This document shows positions 53,185 through 63,254 of a stretch of DNA of 64,000 nt, piece after piece. Within the stretch, counting starts at the first letter, position 1. Each line of letters begins with the position of its first letter. The notes under the pieces were generated by a model. It was given only the letters and a program-made list of their open reading frames with translations, searched no databases and was not told the DNA's origin. Both the position numbers and the translations under genes were made by a program. This DNA comes from an uncultured Sphingomonadaceae bacterium (GTDB lineage Bacteria; Pseudomonadota; Alphaproteobacteria; Sphingomonadales; Sphingomonadaceae). The stretch is taken from the NCBI GenBank assembly GCA_947504025.1, contig CANNFX010000003.1:1-64000 (forward strand). Reading direction: 5' to 3'.

Positions 53185-55247
53185 TCAGGCACTCCGCCGC
53201 CCGGTGCAGAAGACGGTGTCGGATCGCTTCGCGGTGCAACGGCTTCGCCAGCAATTGCCGTAGGACGCAGAGCTGCAGATCGAGCTTCAGCCTCGACTTG
53301 ATCAAAAATATCTTCGTCGCGAGTCGGCACCGGCGGAACATTCTCGCCAGCTTCTCGTGCGATCGCAGCATATTTGCGGTTCAGGCGCTCTTGAGCCGTG
53401 CCGCCCCACTGTCGCTCGTAGCTATTGAGCGCATCGAGTCCCTTTTGCGGGTCGAACATGAAGGTCATGACGTCGCGGGCGATTGGATAGGCGGCACCCG
53501 ATCCACCGCCATGCTCGATCACAACAGCACCAGCATAGCGTGGGTTGTCGAACGGAGCGAAGAATATAAAGAGTCCGTGGTCGCGGTATTTCCAAGGACC
53601 GCTCCGGCCATCGGAAATATTCAAGCCCACCACCTGTGCTGTGCCGGTCTTGCCTGCCATCTGCACATCCTCAAGTGGCAAACGCCCGCGTCCGGCTGTT
53701 CCGGGTCCGTTGACCACATCGCTCATCGCTTTGCGAATGTAGGCTGTGTATTCGTCGCTGATACCCATGCCTCTGAACTTCGGCACTTTCTTGTCGAACA
53801 AAAGCCTTGGTTCAACATGTTTGGAAGTTGCCAGCCTGGTGGCCATCACTGCCAACTGGAGCGGATTGGCCAGCATGTATCCTTGACCAATGGTTGCGTT
53901 GACAGTGTCGAAGGCCTGCCATTGCCGGTCGTATTTCTTTAGCTTCCAGGCGGGATCGGGGACGGTACCGTAAAATTGGCTGAGTACTGGCAGATCGAAT
54001 TCCTGCCCCATACCATAATCGCGGCAGGTCGCAGCAATCGGATCCATACCCAAACGCTGGGCAAAGTGATAAAAATAGACGTCGCAGCTTTGATAGATGC
54101 CCTTCGCCATATTGACCGTTCCATGGCCGCCGCGCTTCCAACAGCGGAACACGCGGTTCCCGACGCGGAGACCGCCGCTGCAAAATACGGTTTCTTCCGG
54201 GTCGAGCCCCTCTTTGAGGAAAGCAGTACTAACGGTTGGTTTTACGGTTGAGCCGGGCGGATAGAGCCCCTTCAGTACCTTGTTGCGCAGCGGAACACGG
54301 TCATCGTCGCGCAGCATCTTATATTCGAGCCGGCCAATGCCGTCGGAAAAGCTGTTGGGGTCAAAGCTGGGCATTGACGCCATGCAGAGCAGATCGCCGC
54401 TCTTGCAATCCATTACCACGACTGAACCAGATTCGAGACCAAGACGGCGAGCCGCGTAATCCTGTAGCGGGCCATCGATGGTCAGTTTGACCGGATTGCC
54501 CTGCACATCATCCCGCGTTTCCAGATCGCGCACGATCCGGCCAGAAGCGGTTACTTCAACCCGCCGAGCGCCGGGCTCTCCGCGCAACACATCTTCATAT
54601 TTCTTTTCGATGCCGTCCTTGCCGATTTTGAAACCGGGTGTGACCAGAAGAGGACTTGGGTCTTCGTCGAATTCTTCTTTCGAAGCCGCGCCTACGTAGC
54701 CGATCAAATGGCCGACGGCGGGGCCAGTAGGATAGAAGCGTGAAAAACCGCGTTGCGGAACCACACCGGGCATCTCCGGTAGGCGCACGCTGACGGCGGC
54801 GAACTGGTCATATTTTAGCCCGCTTGCGACTTCGACGGGTTGGAACCCTCGTGCATCGCCGATCTTGTCTTTCAGATCCTGTACTGCCGTGGGGTCAAGA
54901 GCCAGCAAGGAGCCGAGCTGGTCGATCGTTTTTGCAGAATCATTCAGCCGATCAGGGATCAGATCGACTCGAAAATCAGCACGATTGGAGGCAAGCGGTG
55001 CATTATTGCGATCGAGAACCCAGCCGCGGCGCGGGGCAATAAGGCTGAGATTGACGCGGTTACTTTCCGCCTCCATCTCATATTTCTCGTTTTCAGCGAC
55101 TGCAATGTAGGCCATCCGTGCTGCCAGCAACACGCCGACACCACCTTGCACCCCACCGATAATCATCGTGCGGCGGTTAAAACTGTGTTGCAAGGTTGCA
55201 GCAGTCACCACCTGTTTGGGGCGCTGCTGCTTTCGCCGGAAGATCAT
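53181..55247 (-). CDS. mrdA: Penicillin-binding protein 2
   Basis: 688 residues. An N-terminal membrane anchor lies near residues 27-50 (MIIGGVQGGVGVLLAARMAY). The dimerisation domain follows, and then the transpeptidase domain: the active-site serine is in LYPPGSTVKPTV (STVK), the second motif is SCD in YQSCDVYF, and KTGTAQ is the third. The C-terminal 60 residues are an Ala/Pro-rich tail. It cross-links peptidoglycan with RodA. Overlaps mreD and rodA by four bases each. Confidence 0.97.
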   Translation of the reverse strand: MIFRRKQQRPKQVVTAATLQHSFNRRTMIIGGVQGGVGVLLAARMAYIAVAENEKYEMEAESNRVNLSLIAPRRGWVLDRNNAPLASNRADFRVDLIPDRLNDSAKTIDQLGSLLALDPTAVQDLKDKIGDARGFQPVEVASGLKYDQFAAVSVRLPEMPGVVPQRGFSRFYPTGPAVGHLIGYVGAASKEEFDEDPSPLLVTPGFKIGKDGIEKKYEDVLRGEPGARRVEVTASGRIVRDLETRDDVQGNPVKLTIDGPLQDYAARRLGLESGSVVVMDCKSGDLLCMASMPSFDPNSFSDGIGRLEYKMLRDDDRVPLRNKVLKGLYPPGSTVKPTVSTAFLKEGLDPEETVFCSGGLRVGNRVFRCWKRGGHGTVNMAKGIYQSCDVYFYHFAQRLGMDPIAATCRDYGMGQEFDLPVLSQFYGTVPDPAWKLKKYDRQWQAFDTVNATIGQGYMLANPLQLAVMATRLATSKHVEPRLLFDKKVPKFRGMGISDEYTAYIRKAMSDVVNGPGTAGRGRLPLEDVQMAGKTGTAQVVGLNISDGRSGPWKYRDHGLFIFFAPFDNPRYAGAVVIEHGGGSGAAYPIARDVMTFMFDPQKGLDALNSYERQWGGTAQERLNRKYAAIAREAGENVPPVPTRDEDIFDQVEAEARSAALRPTAIAGEAVAPRSDPTPSSAPGGGVPE

Positions 55248-55801
55248 CCGATAACTCGTATGCGCAACAGCCTTAACCTGTCCAGTATCGCGACCAACCT
55301 TCCGACCACAGGAAATATAAGTATCGAAAGCAGAAATTGCGGGCCGACGAGTAGCACTCTCTCATAACCAAGTGATCCGCCGGACAGCAGCGCGGTTAGC
55401 GCCAGGTAGAGGCCGGTCACTAGGATGGCGGTCATCCAATCCTGCAGGAATCCGCGCCAGGGAAAGCGCGCTTCAATATATTCAAGAGCAATAATGGAAA
55501 GCGACCACATCAGGATCGCAGAACCAAATGGTTGACCGCTGAAGAGATCGTCCCACAACCCTAGTGGGAAACCTGCCCAGACCGGGAGTAGGCCGGGGCG
55601 AACAAACTGCCATGCAAGAAACAGTAGGAAGCCTAGCGGCGGCCAGATCGGTATGCCTGAAACGAGCGGGAATATCGGAATGACTGAGGCAATAATTATG
55701 CTTGCCCAGGGAACGAAGTTCGCAAGCAATTGCGAGTGATCGCGGTTTATCCGGCTGCCATAGCGATCTCGCCGTGAACGCGGATTGATCCGCGCAATCA
55801 T
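55244..55801 (-). CDS. mreD: Rod-shape-determining protein MreD
   Basis: 185 residues with five hydrophobic segments and few motifs, as usual for MreD. The N-terminus is basic (ARINPRSRRDRYGSRINRDH). IPIWPPLGFLLFLAWQFVRP and LPVWAGFPLGLWDDLFSGQPFGS are the conserved part with the L-G-L-x-D pattern. It is an inner-membrane component linking MreC to the elongasome. Overlaps mreC and mrdA by four bases. Confidence 0.93.
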   Translation of the reverse strand: MIARINPRSRRDRYGSRINRDHSQLLANFVPWASIIIASVIPIFPLVSGIPIWPPLGFLLFLAWQFVRPGLLPVWAGFPLGLWDDLFSGQPFGSAILMWSLSIIALEYIEARFPWRGFLQDWMTAILVTGLYLALTALLSGGSLGYERVLLVGPQFLLSILIFPVVGRLVAILDRLRLLRIRVIG

Positions 55802-56691
55802 TCGCCTAACTGCTCTTCAATGGGGAGCCTCTGGCGTTCAAGTATTTCTGGCTCCCAGATTGGGAGTACGGATACGAAATTGGTGCCGGCCGGATCAGCG
55901 ATCACTCGAGCGTTGGCTCCATCAGGTGTGATTTCCGTTGCTACGGCAACTGCGGTGTTGGGTTGATACAATCCGCCAGCACCCGACGTAACAAAGACAT
56001 CACCGACTTTGAGCGGATTTATGCCTAGATTGATCAGTCTGATCCTCAGTGTGCCGTCGCCGCGTCCTTCGGCAAAGGCAACGACCTCATCGGTTGCGCG
56101 GCGAACGGGAAGTACGCTTTCGCTGTCGGTGAGCAAAAGCACGCGTGAAATGTTGTTTCCTGCTTCGACAACGCGGCCAAGCACTCCGCGAGGTGAACGA
56201 ACAGGCATCCCAGGAACAACATTCTTGTCACGCCCAGCTGCAAGATAAGCAAAGCGTCTTGTACTTGTCCCGGTCGAACCCACCAGACGTGCCGTTGTAA
56301 CCGGCTCAACATCGCTTTCGCGCAGATCCAACAGGCCTTTTAGCCGGATGTTCTCTTGTTCGATGGCAGTCGCTTCGGCGAGTCTAACGCGGGCCAGATC
56401 GACTTCACGGCGTAATTCTGCATTGCGGCTGCCCGCACGGTAATAGGCGCTGATTGTCTCGAAAATGTTGGTACCCGTGTCGCGAACTTCCGCACCTGCT
56501 TCGCCCGCTGGAAGGACCACATCCTGGGCAGCCCCCCTTACTCCGTTGAATGAGGCTGGACGCCACAGTGACAAGCCCAGAAGGACTGCACCGATTAACG
56601 CACCGATTGCGGCAACTACGTAACCCGTAAAAACGCTATATTGCGCCCGGCGGGAATAACCAGAGCGCCGCATAGATGATGGAGGCGCCAA
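55798..56691 (-). CDS. mreC: Rod-shape-determining protein MreC
   Basis: 297 residues. A single membrane helix lies near residues 22-42 ([18 protein letters not shown]), a coiled coil runs to about residue 120 (RREVDLARVRLAEATAIEQE), and the beta-barrel MreC domain follows with GVLGRVVEAGNNISRVLLLTD. The start is probably TTG at 56691, because AAGGAA lies 9 bases upstream; an ATG at 56673 lacks such a site. It is periplasmic and activates PBP2. The mreB stop lies 12 bases upstream. Confidence 0.94.
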   Translation of the reverse strand: MAPPSSMRRSGYSRRAQYSVFTGYVVAAIGALIGAVLLGLSLWRPASFNGVRGAAQDVVLPAGEAGAEVRDTGTNIFETISAYYRAGSRNAELRREVDLARVRLAEATAIEQENIRLKGLLDLRESDVEPVTTARLVGSTGTSTRRFAYLAAGRDKNVVPGMPVRSPRGVLGRVVEAGNNISRVLLLTDSESVLPVRRATDEVVAFAEGRGDGTLRIRLINLGINPLKVGDVFVTSGAGGLYQPNTAVAVATEITPDGANARVIADPAGTNFVSVLPIWEPEILERQRLPIEEQLGE

Positions 56692-56703
56692 GGCTTAGAT
56701 TCC

Positions 56704-57768
<1,065 letters not shown>

Positions 57769-57935
57769 TTAGCGGTTTTGGTCCAAGAATCTGTTGGGCA
57801 GAAGGACCGTGCCGTAGCGGGAGATGGCGCCTCATAAACAAAAGGCAGAGCAAAGGCCAAAAAATTGTGCGCATATCCCGTGCGTTTTCCACTGCTCGCC
57901 TCGCATTCAATGCACTTGGTCGCTATCCCGGCAAC

Positions 57936-59729
57936 ATGCCCACCATTCGTCGCCTTCCAGAAGCCCTCGTTAACCGCATCGCAGCAGGTGAAGTGGTTGA
58001 GCGTCCGGCGGCCGCGCTCAAGGAAATTGTCGAAAACGCGATTGATGCGGGAGCGGGGCAAATCGCGGTTTCGCTGATCGAGGGCGGACTTTCTCGGATC
58101 GAAGTGACAGACGATGGCTGCGGCATGGATCCGGCGCAGATGGAATTAGCGCTAGAAAGGCACGCGACATCGAAATTGCCTGATGAGGCGATCGAGCTGG
58201 TTTCAACGCTTGGCTTCAGGGGGGAGGCTCTTCCGAGTATTGGGAGCGTTGCGAAATTGACCATTGAAAGCCGTCCGCGCGATGCCGAACAGGGTTGGCG
58301 ACGCGTTGTTGATCACGGTGAAGTAATCGAAGATGGCCCTGCTGCTCTACCACCTGGTACTCGCGTTAGGGTTGAGCAACTCTTTGCCAAGGTACCTGCA
58401 CGCCGCAAATTCCTCCGCACTTCGCGCAGTGAATATGCCGCATGTCATGATGTTGTGCGCCGCCTTGCGATGGCACGGCCCGATATAGGATTTACTTTCA
58501 AGCACGGCGAGCGGACGATCTTCTCGGTGCAGGGCGGGGAGGGGTTGGAGAACCGCGTCGCCCAGATTGTTGCCCGCGAACTTAAGGATAATGGCGTCGC
58601 TATTGATTTTGAGAAATACGGCATGCGGCTGACGGGTATCGCAGGGCTGCCGACATATAATCGCGGGATCGCGGATCACCAATATCTGTTTGTAAATGGC
58701 CGTCCGGTGAAGGATCGTCTGCTGACAGGCGCTGTGCGCGGTGCCTATTCTGATATGCTGGCGCGTGACCGCCATGCGGTGTTGGCCTTGTTCCTCGAAA
58801 TCGAACCCGAAGCGGTCGACGTGAATGTTCATCCGGCTAAAACCGAGGTGCGCTTCCGCGAAGCTCAGAATGTGCGAGGCTTTATCGTTTCAGCACTGCG
58901 CAATGCGCTGTCGAGCGAGGATCGTCGTAGCGCGCAATCACCAGATGCCGCGGCAATGGGTCGCTGGCAGCAAGAGCCGGAACAACCTGCCGCGCTGCGA
59001 TCGATATTCGAAGGGCGTGATTGGACCGCTCCTCAGTCACGGGTGAGCGAACCAGTCCAATCTTGGCACGGGGCGGGCAGTGACACGTTGGCAATGCCGC
59101 AAGGCCGCGCCGAGCAAGCCGAGGAGATCGCTGCAGAGGCCGCTGACTTTCCGCTGGGTATAGCGCGAGGGCAGGTCGCAAATACCTACATTGTGGCTGA
59201 GTCGGCCGATGGTCTGGTGTTGGTGGATCAACATGCCGCTCATGAACGCCTTGTGCTCGAACGTTTGAAGGCAGCCGGAGCAGAAGACGCAGTATCGCGC
59301 AGTCAGGCATTGCTAATGCCGGATGTCGTCGAAATGGACGAATCTGATTGCGACCGCTTGGAAGAGCAGATCGAAACTCTGTCCACTCACGGACTTGTGA
59401 TCGAGCGTTTCGGGCCATCGGCCATGTTGGTGCGTGCGATGCCGCATTCGCTCAAGAATGGCGATCCGAACGCGCTGCTGACTGACATTGCCGACGATCT
59501 TGCCAAGAACGGCGAAGCGTTGTTGCTGGGGGAGCGTCTCGATCTTGTGCTCGCGACTATGGCTTGTCACGGGTCGGTAAGGGCAGGGCGCACGTTGACT
59601 GTTGCCGAGATGAATGCCCTGTTGCGAGAAATGGAACGTACGCCGCGTTCAGGTCAGTGTAACCACGGGCGTCCGACATGGGTAAAACTGTCGATGGACG
59701 ATGTGGAGAAGCTTTTTGGTCGACATTAA
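57936..59729 (+). CDS. mutL: DNA mismatch repair protein MutL
   Basis: 597 residues from the ATG at 57936; the open frame upstream covers the mreB-mutL promoter region. The GHKL ATPase motifs are RIAAGEVVERPAAALKEIVE, TDDGCGM and STLGFRGEALPSIGSV. VDVNVHPAKTEVRF ends the N-terminal part. The C-terminal dimerisation domain has LVLVDQHAAHERLV and ACHGSVRAG, and GQCNHGRPTW ends it. The DQHAAHER and CNHGRPT pieces resemble those of endonuclease-type MutL. Confidence 0.96.
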   Translation: MPTIRRLPEALVNRIAAGEVVERPAAALKEIVENAIDAGAGQIAVSLIEGGLSRIEVTDDGCGMDPAQMELALERHATSKLPDEAIELVSTLGFRGEALPSIGSVAKLTIESRPRDAEQGWRRVVDHGEVIEDGPAALPPGTRVRVEQLFAKVPARRKFLRTSRSEYAACHDVVRRLAMARPDIGFTFKHGERTIFSVQGGEGLENRVAQIVARELKDNGVAIDFEKYGMRLTGIAGLPTYNRGIADHQYLFVNGRPVKDRLLTGAVRGAYSDMLARDRHAVLALFLEIEPEAVDVNVHPAKTEVRFREAQNVRGFIVSALRNALSSEDRRSAQSPDAAAMGRWQQEPEQPAALRSIFEGRDWTAPQSRVSEPVQSWHGAGSDTLAMPQGRAEQAEEIAAEAADFPLGIARGQVANTYIVAESADGLVLVDQHAAHERLVLERLKAAGAEDAVSRSQALLMPDVVEMDESDCDRLEEQIETLSTHGLVIERFGPSAMLVRAMPHSLKNGDPNALLTDIADDLAKNGEALLLGERLDLVLATMACHGSVRAGRTLTVAEMNALLREMERTPRSGQCNHGRPTWVKLSMDDVEKLFGRH

Positions 59730-60237
59730 TCGACTTACCAGACTGATTGCCGGCGCGTCGGTGTTGCTCATGATTGCTTCCTGTAGCGAGCCCGAGCTAA
59801 CGCAGGCAGAGAAGGCAGCGCAGGAAAATGCAGCAATTGCTGCGGTTGAAGCTTCGCAGAAGCCGCCTGCCCAGCTGGTCTTTCCTGAAATCATTACCTT
59901 CGCTGATATCGAAGCAAACAACCTGTTCGGAGCCGGATGCTATATGCTACCTACGGGCGATCAGGATGGTATGTTGGCTTTGACGGATGACCGCCGCGGT
60001 GTGATCAAGCTCGATGGCGAAATCCACCGTATGGTAGCGGATCCGGGCAGCAGCGAGCAGCCCTATGGCGCACGCGGAAAATATGACGGGAAGAAATTTT
60101 CACTGCGGTTGGAAACGACCGGTGAGCCGATCGGCAATGGCTATGAGACCCTTGATTACGAAGGCACTATGACATTGCGCAACGGCCGTGACGAGGTCGT
60201 GTTCCAGCAAGACGGAACCATCCAATGCGGGGCCTGA
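59701..60237 (+). CDS. Putative lipoprotein of unknown function
   Basis: 178 residues if the ATG at 59701 is used, overlapping the end of mutL by 29 bases. TTG at 59716 has GGAG eight bases upstream and may be the true start. A hydrophobic leader ends in the lipobox MIASC, so the protein should be lipid-anchored. An Ala/Gln/Glu-rich linker (EKAAQENAAIAAVEASQK) follows. The rest is a small beta-rich domain with two cysteines (GAGCYML, TIQCGA). Not recognised. Confidence 0.78.
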   Translation: MWRSFLVDINRLTRLIAGASVLLMIASCSEPELTQAEKAAQENAAIAAVEASQKPPAQLVFPEIITFADIEANNLFGAGCYMLPTGDQDGMLALTDDRRGVIKLDGEIHRMVADPGSSEQPYGARGKYDGKKFSLRLETTGEPIGNGYETLDYEGTMTLRNGRDEVVFQQDGTIQCGA

Positions 60238-60353
60238 CATGGTCCGATTTGACATGTCGTTCGTCGAATTGAGTCGCTAAAGAGTATAGCACCACTTTAC
60301 GTCAGCCGAACCGTCGCGCAGCAAGTCGCCCATATAAAGGGGGACTATCTAAT

Positions 60354-61970
60354 ATGTTGAACAATCGTTTCGTTTCGCGTGCTGCAATGGCTGCGGCGCT
60401 TCTCATGATTCCATCGACTGCCTTTGCCGACAATGACGCCGATATGACGCGCATTTTGGATGAAGGCATGAACCGCTCGCAGGTTCAACAGGTCGCGCAT
60501 GAACTGCTCGATGGCGTTGGTCCCCGTCTCACAAATTCCCCCAATATGCGCCGTGCGGAAGCATGGGCAGTCCAGGAAATGCGAGAGCTGGGTCTCGACA
60601 ATGTCCGCAAGGAAGGCTTCGAATTTGGTCGCGGATGGGAAAGCACCGGCTCGATGATGCGGATGATCGGACCGCGCGCCGTTGATCTGACGGCGACGCC
60701 GGTTGCGTGGACGCCAGGCACAAACGGTGTGGTGGAGGCACCCGTCATTATTGCGCCAATGTCGAAGGTTGCTCACTTTGAAGCATATCGCGGCAAACTG
60801 GCCGGCAAAATTGTGCTGATTAGCATTCCTGGTACCGGTCAAGAGCCAACAAGCGTTCCATTCAAACGGCTTGAATCATCCGACATCTCCAAGCGCGACG
60901 ATTATGACATGCCCGAGTATGATCCCGGGCGTTTCGAACGCTATCTGAAGCGCCGCAACTTCGCGCTAAAGGTAGACCAGTTCTTAAAGGACGAGGGTGC
61001 AGTCGCCTGGGCCAAGGCCTCCTACCGTGAAGGTAAATTGCTGCATGGCACCGGCTATACGTACAAGGTCGGTCAGTCGCCAAGCCTTCCAGGTTTCGAA
61101 ATTGCTGCTGAAGATTATCGCCGGATCGCACGGCTGGCTAAGACGGGCGATGCACCGACGCTGTCGTTTAGCAGCGCCAATCGTTTCGTCGATGACGACA
61201 CCAAAGCTTACAACATCATTGGCGAAATCAGGGGTAGTGATCCCAAGGCCGGATATGTGATGGCCGGCGCCCATTTCGATAGTTGGGCCGCCGCTGATGG
61301 CGCCGTTGACAATGGTGCGGGCGTTGTGACTGTTTTGGAAGCTGCGCGTATTCTCAAGACACTTGGAGTGAAACCAAAGCGGACCATCCGTTTCGCCCTA
61401 TGGGGTGCGGAGGAGCAGGGCCTTCACGGATCGCTCGCCTATGTGCGCCAACATCTGGTGAACCGAGCTGGCGAAGCAGATATCGCGCCAGAGGACGTGT
61501 CGACCTATTGGAACACGCTGTTCCCGATCCAGCCCAAACCGGGCTTTTACGACATGAAAGCCTATTTCAATATGGACAACGGGTCGGGCCGTTTTCACGG
61601 TATTCACGCGGAAGGCAACGCTGCGGCCATGCCGTTGCTGCGCAAATGGCTAGCGCCGTTCAAACAGCTTGAAGCGGGTACCGTTGTGCAAGGAAAGACT
61701 GGCGGAACGGACCATGTTTCGTTCCAGCGCGTCGGGTTGCCCGGCTTCCAGTTCATTCAAGACCCGCTCGATTACTTCGCGCGGTTGCATCACACGAATG
61801 TTGATACGATGGATCATCTGCGGCCAGACGATTTGCGCCAGGCATCCGTCGTGATGGCCGGTGTCTTGCTAGGCGCGGCTAACGACAAGGACACATTGCC
61901 CCGTCAGCCATTGCCAAAGCAGCCGAGTGCGACCAATCCGTTTGAGTATGACTATCCAGAGACGGATTAG
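60354..61970 (+). CDS. M28-family zinc aminopeptidase/carboxypeptidase, secreted
   Basis: 538 residues. The signal peptide ends at STAFA-D near residue 24. A PA-like insert domain with PVIIAPMSKV and GKIVLISIPG precedes the catalytic domain. The M28 zinc ligands are visible: AGAHFDSW (His, Asp), AVDNGAG, the catalytic pair WGAEEQGLHGS, a metal Asp in NMDNGSG, and the last His in RLHHTNVDTMD. It is an exopeptidase of the periplasm or cell surface. GGGGA lies 11 bases before the ATG. Confidence 0.93.
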   Translation: MLNNRFVSRAAMAAALLMIPSTAFADNDADMTRILDEGMNRSQVQQVAHELLDGVGPRLTNSPNMRRAEAWAVQEMRELGLDNVRKEGFEFGRGWESTGSMMRMIGPRAVDLTATPVAWTPGTNGVVEAPVIIAPMSKVAHFEAYRGKLAGKIVLISIPGTGQEPTSVPFKRLESSDISKRDDYDMPEYDPGRFERYLKRRNFALKVDQFLKDEGAVAWAKASYREGKLLHGTGYTYKVGQSPSLPGFEIAAEDYRRIARLAKTGDAPTLSFSSANRFVDDDTKAYNIIGEIRGSDPKAGYVMAGAHFDSWAAADGAVDNGAGVVTVLEAARILKTLGVKPKRTIRFALWGAEEQGLHGSLAYVRQHLVNRAGEADIAPEDVSTYWNTLFPIQPKPGFYDMKAYFNMDNGSGRFHGIHAEGNAAAMPLLRKWLAPFKQLEAGTVVQGKTGGTDHVSFQRVGLPGFQFIQDPLDYFARLHHTNVDTMDHLRPDDLRQASVVMAGVLLGAANDKDTLPRQPLPKQPSATNPFEYDYPETD

Positions 61971-62428
61971 TCGAGCGGAACATCCGGATCGCGGACTTTG
62001 ATCAAGGCGTTGGAGACCATAGTCATCACCAGCACATCGTCTTGATTGAAGACCCGCGTTTCGGCCTTCATTAGCCCCATCGCCGGATTGCTCTTGCTGC
62101 GGCGCTTCTCAAGCGTTTTGGCTTCGCAGCGCAGCGTATCGCCCGGATAGACGGGTTTGATCCATTTCAGGCCATCGAGACCTGGCGAGCCGAGGCTGGC
62201 GGTCGGATTGTCGATCATATTGTCGACCATCATGCGCATGGCCATCGCGCCAGTATGCCAGCCGCTGGCCGACAGCCGCCCAAAATAAGTCTGTGCCGCT
62301 GCTTCATCATTTAGATGGAATGGCTGTGGATCGTATTTTGACGCGAAGTCGATCACTTCTTCGCGTGTTACTTCGTAACTACCAAATGAACTGGTCTCTC
62401 CGACCACAACGTCTTCATAATGTCGCAT
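61967..62428 (-). CDS. MaoC-like (R)-specific enoyl-CoA hydratase family protein
   Basis: 153 residues, a single hot-dog domain. The N-terminus MRHYEDVVVGETSSFGSYEV and the block IDFASKYDPQPFHLND carry the Asp and His of the MaoC hydratase dyad. FGRLSASGWHTGAMAMRM follows, with the conserved G-W-H. It hydrates enoyl-CoA esters or related substrates. Its stop overlaps that of the convergent M28 gene by four bases. The decayed gene upstream ends ten bases before it. Confidence 0.9.
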   Translation of the reverse strand: MRHYEDVVVGETSSFGSYEVTREEVIDFASKYDPQPFHLNDEAAAQTYFGRLSASGWHTGAMAMRMMVDNMIDNPTASLGSPGLDGLKWIKPVYPGDTLRCEAKTLEKRRSKSNPAMGLMKAETRVFNQDDVLVMTMVSNALIKVRDPDVPLD

Positions 62429-62438
62429 ATGCGCTGCG

Positions 62439-63231
62439 CTAGTCGCCTAAGCTCAGCTGCGCAAATACTGTGTAGCCTATAGGATCGTTGCTGTAGACGG
62501 CATCAAGCGCAGGTGGCTTGTCAAACGCAGCCACAGTTCCGCCAATTGCCAGGTTCAACGGGCCGACCGGCAAGCGGTATGCATAGCCAGCTTGAAACTT
62601 GTTGATGCGAAGGGCTTCCCCGTGAAGCGGATCGTTTCATCAGGGTGACTGCGTTCAGGACTGGCAAGTTCTCATAACTGATCTGGAGTACGACTGACGG
62701 GGTTGGAAGGTAAGTTCCCCGAACTGACCAGCTATCGAGCTTAGGCTTTTCTATATCCCACCGATCTTCGTCCGGTTCCATGCCGCGGAATCCGCTTGCT
62801 TCGATCTGAAACTTTTCGGTGGCAATGCCGCCGGTCATGACGCCCTCTGCAATATCCAAGTCTACGCGCGCGGCAAGTTCCATGAACAGATCGTGCGGAT
62901 GAAGAGATTGGGGTAGCCGCGGGCGGACATCAAAGGCTCGGCGCTCAACATCGCGCGGGCCGCTTTGGTCGGTGTAAACACCCCATGCAAAGCCATGCAG
63001 CATCAGTGTAGTCTCGCCGCCAAGGCCGATCATCGCGCCATGGTTCATTGTTTCATTCGCTGGCAGCCGCGAAGTGCCTGAACCTTCTCCTGATTACTCA
63101 TCCATTCCGGAATGATCCATTGCGCCTTGGTTTGTGCGATCACGGCCCATCTGACCGTGATCCATTGTGTCTTGAGCATATGCGGCGGGTGCGAGCGCGA
63201 CGGCCGCTAAGGCGAATAGCGAAGTTCTCAT
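62439..63231 (-). pseudogene. Decayed outer-membrane protein gene of a metal-resistance type locus
   Basis: The reading frame begins at 63231 with a signal peptide (MRTSLFALAAVALAPAAYAQ) and a Met/His-rich stretch (DTMDHGQMGR, MDHSGMDE) suited to metal binding. A TAA at 63094-63096 interrupts it. The same frame then continues (SGTSRLPANETMNHGAM, LHGFAWGVYTDQSGPR, SLHPHD, IEASGFRGMEPDEDRWDIEK). From memory, related beta-barrel proteins are longer in the parts between these blocks, so segments seem lost. After about 62660 the frame shifts twice (SPERSHPDETIRFTG, then INKFQAGYAYRLPVGPLNLA), ending GYTVFAQLSLGD at a TAG, 62439. Several independent lesions make it non-functional. Confidence 0.75.
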
Positions 63232-63254
63232 CAGTTCGTTTCCATATTTAGAAG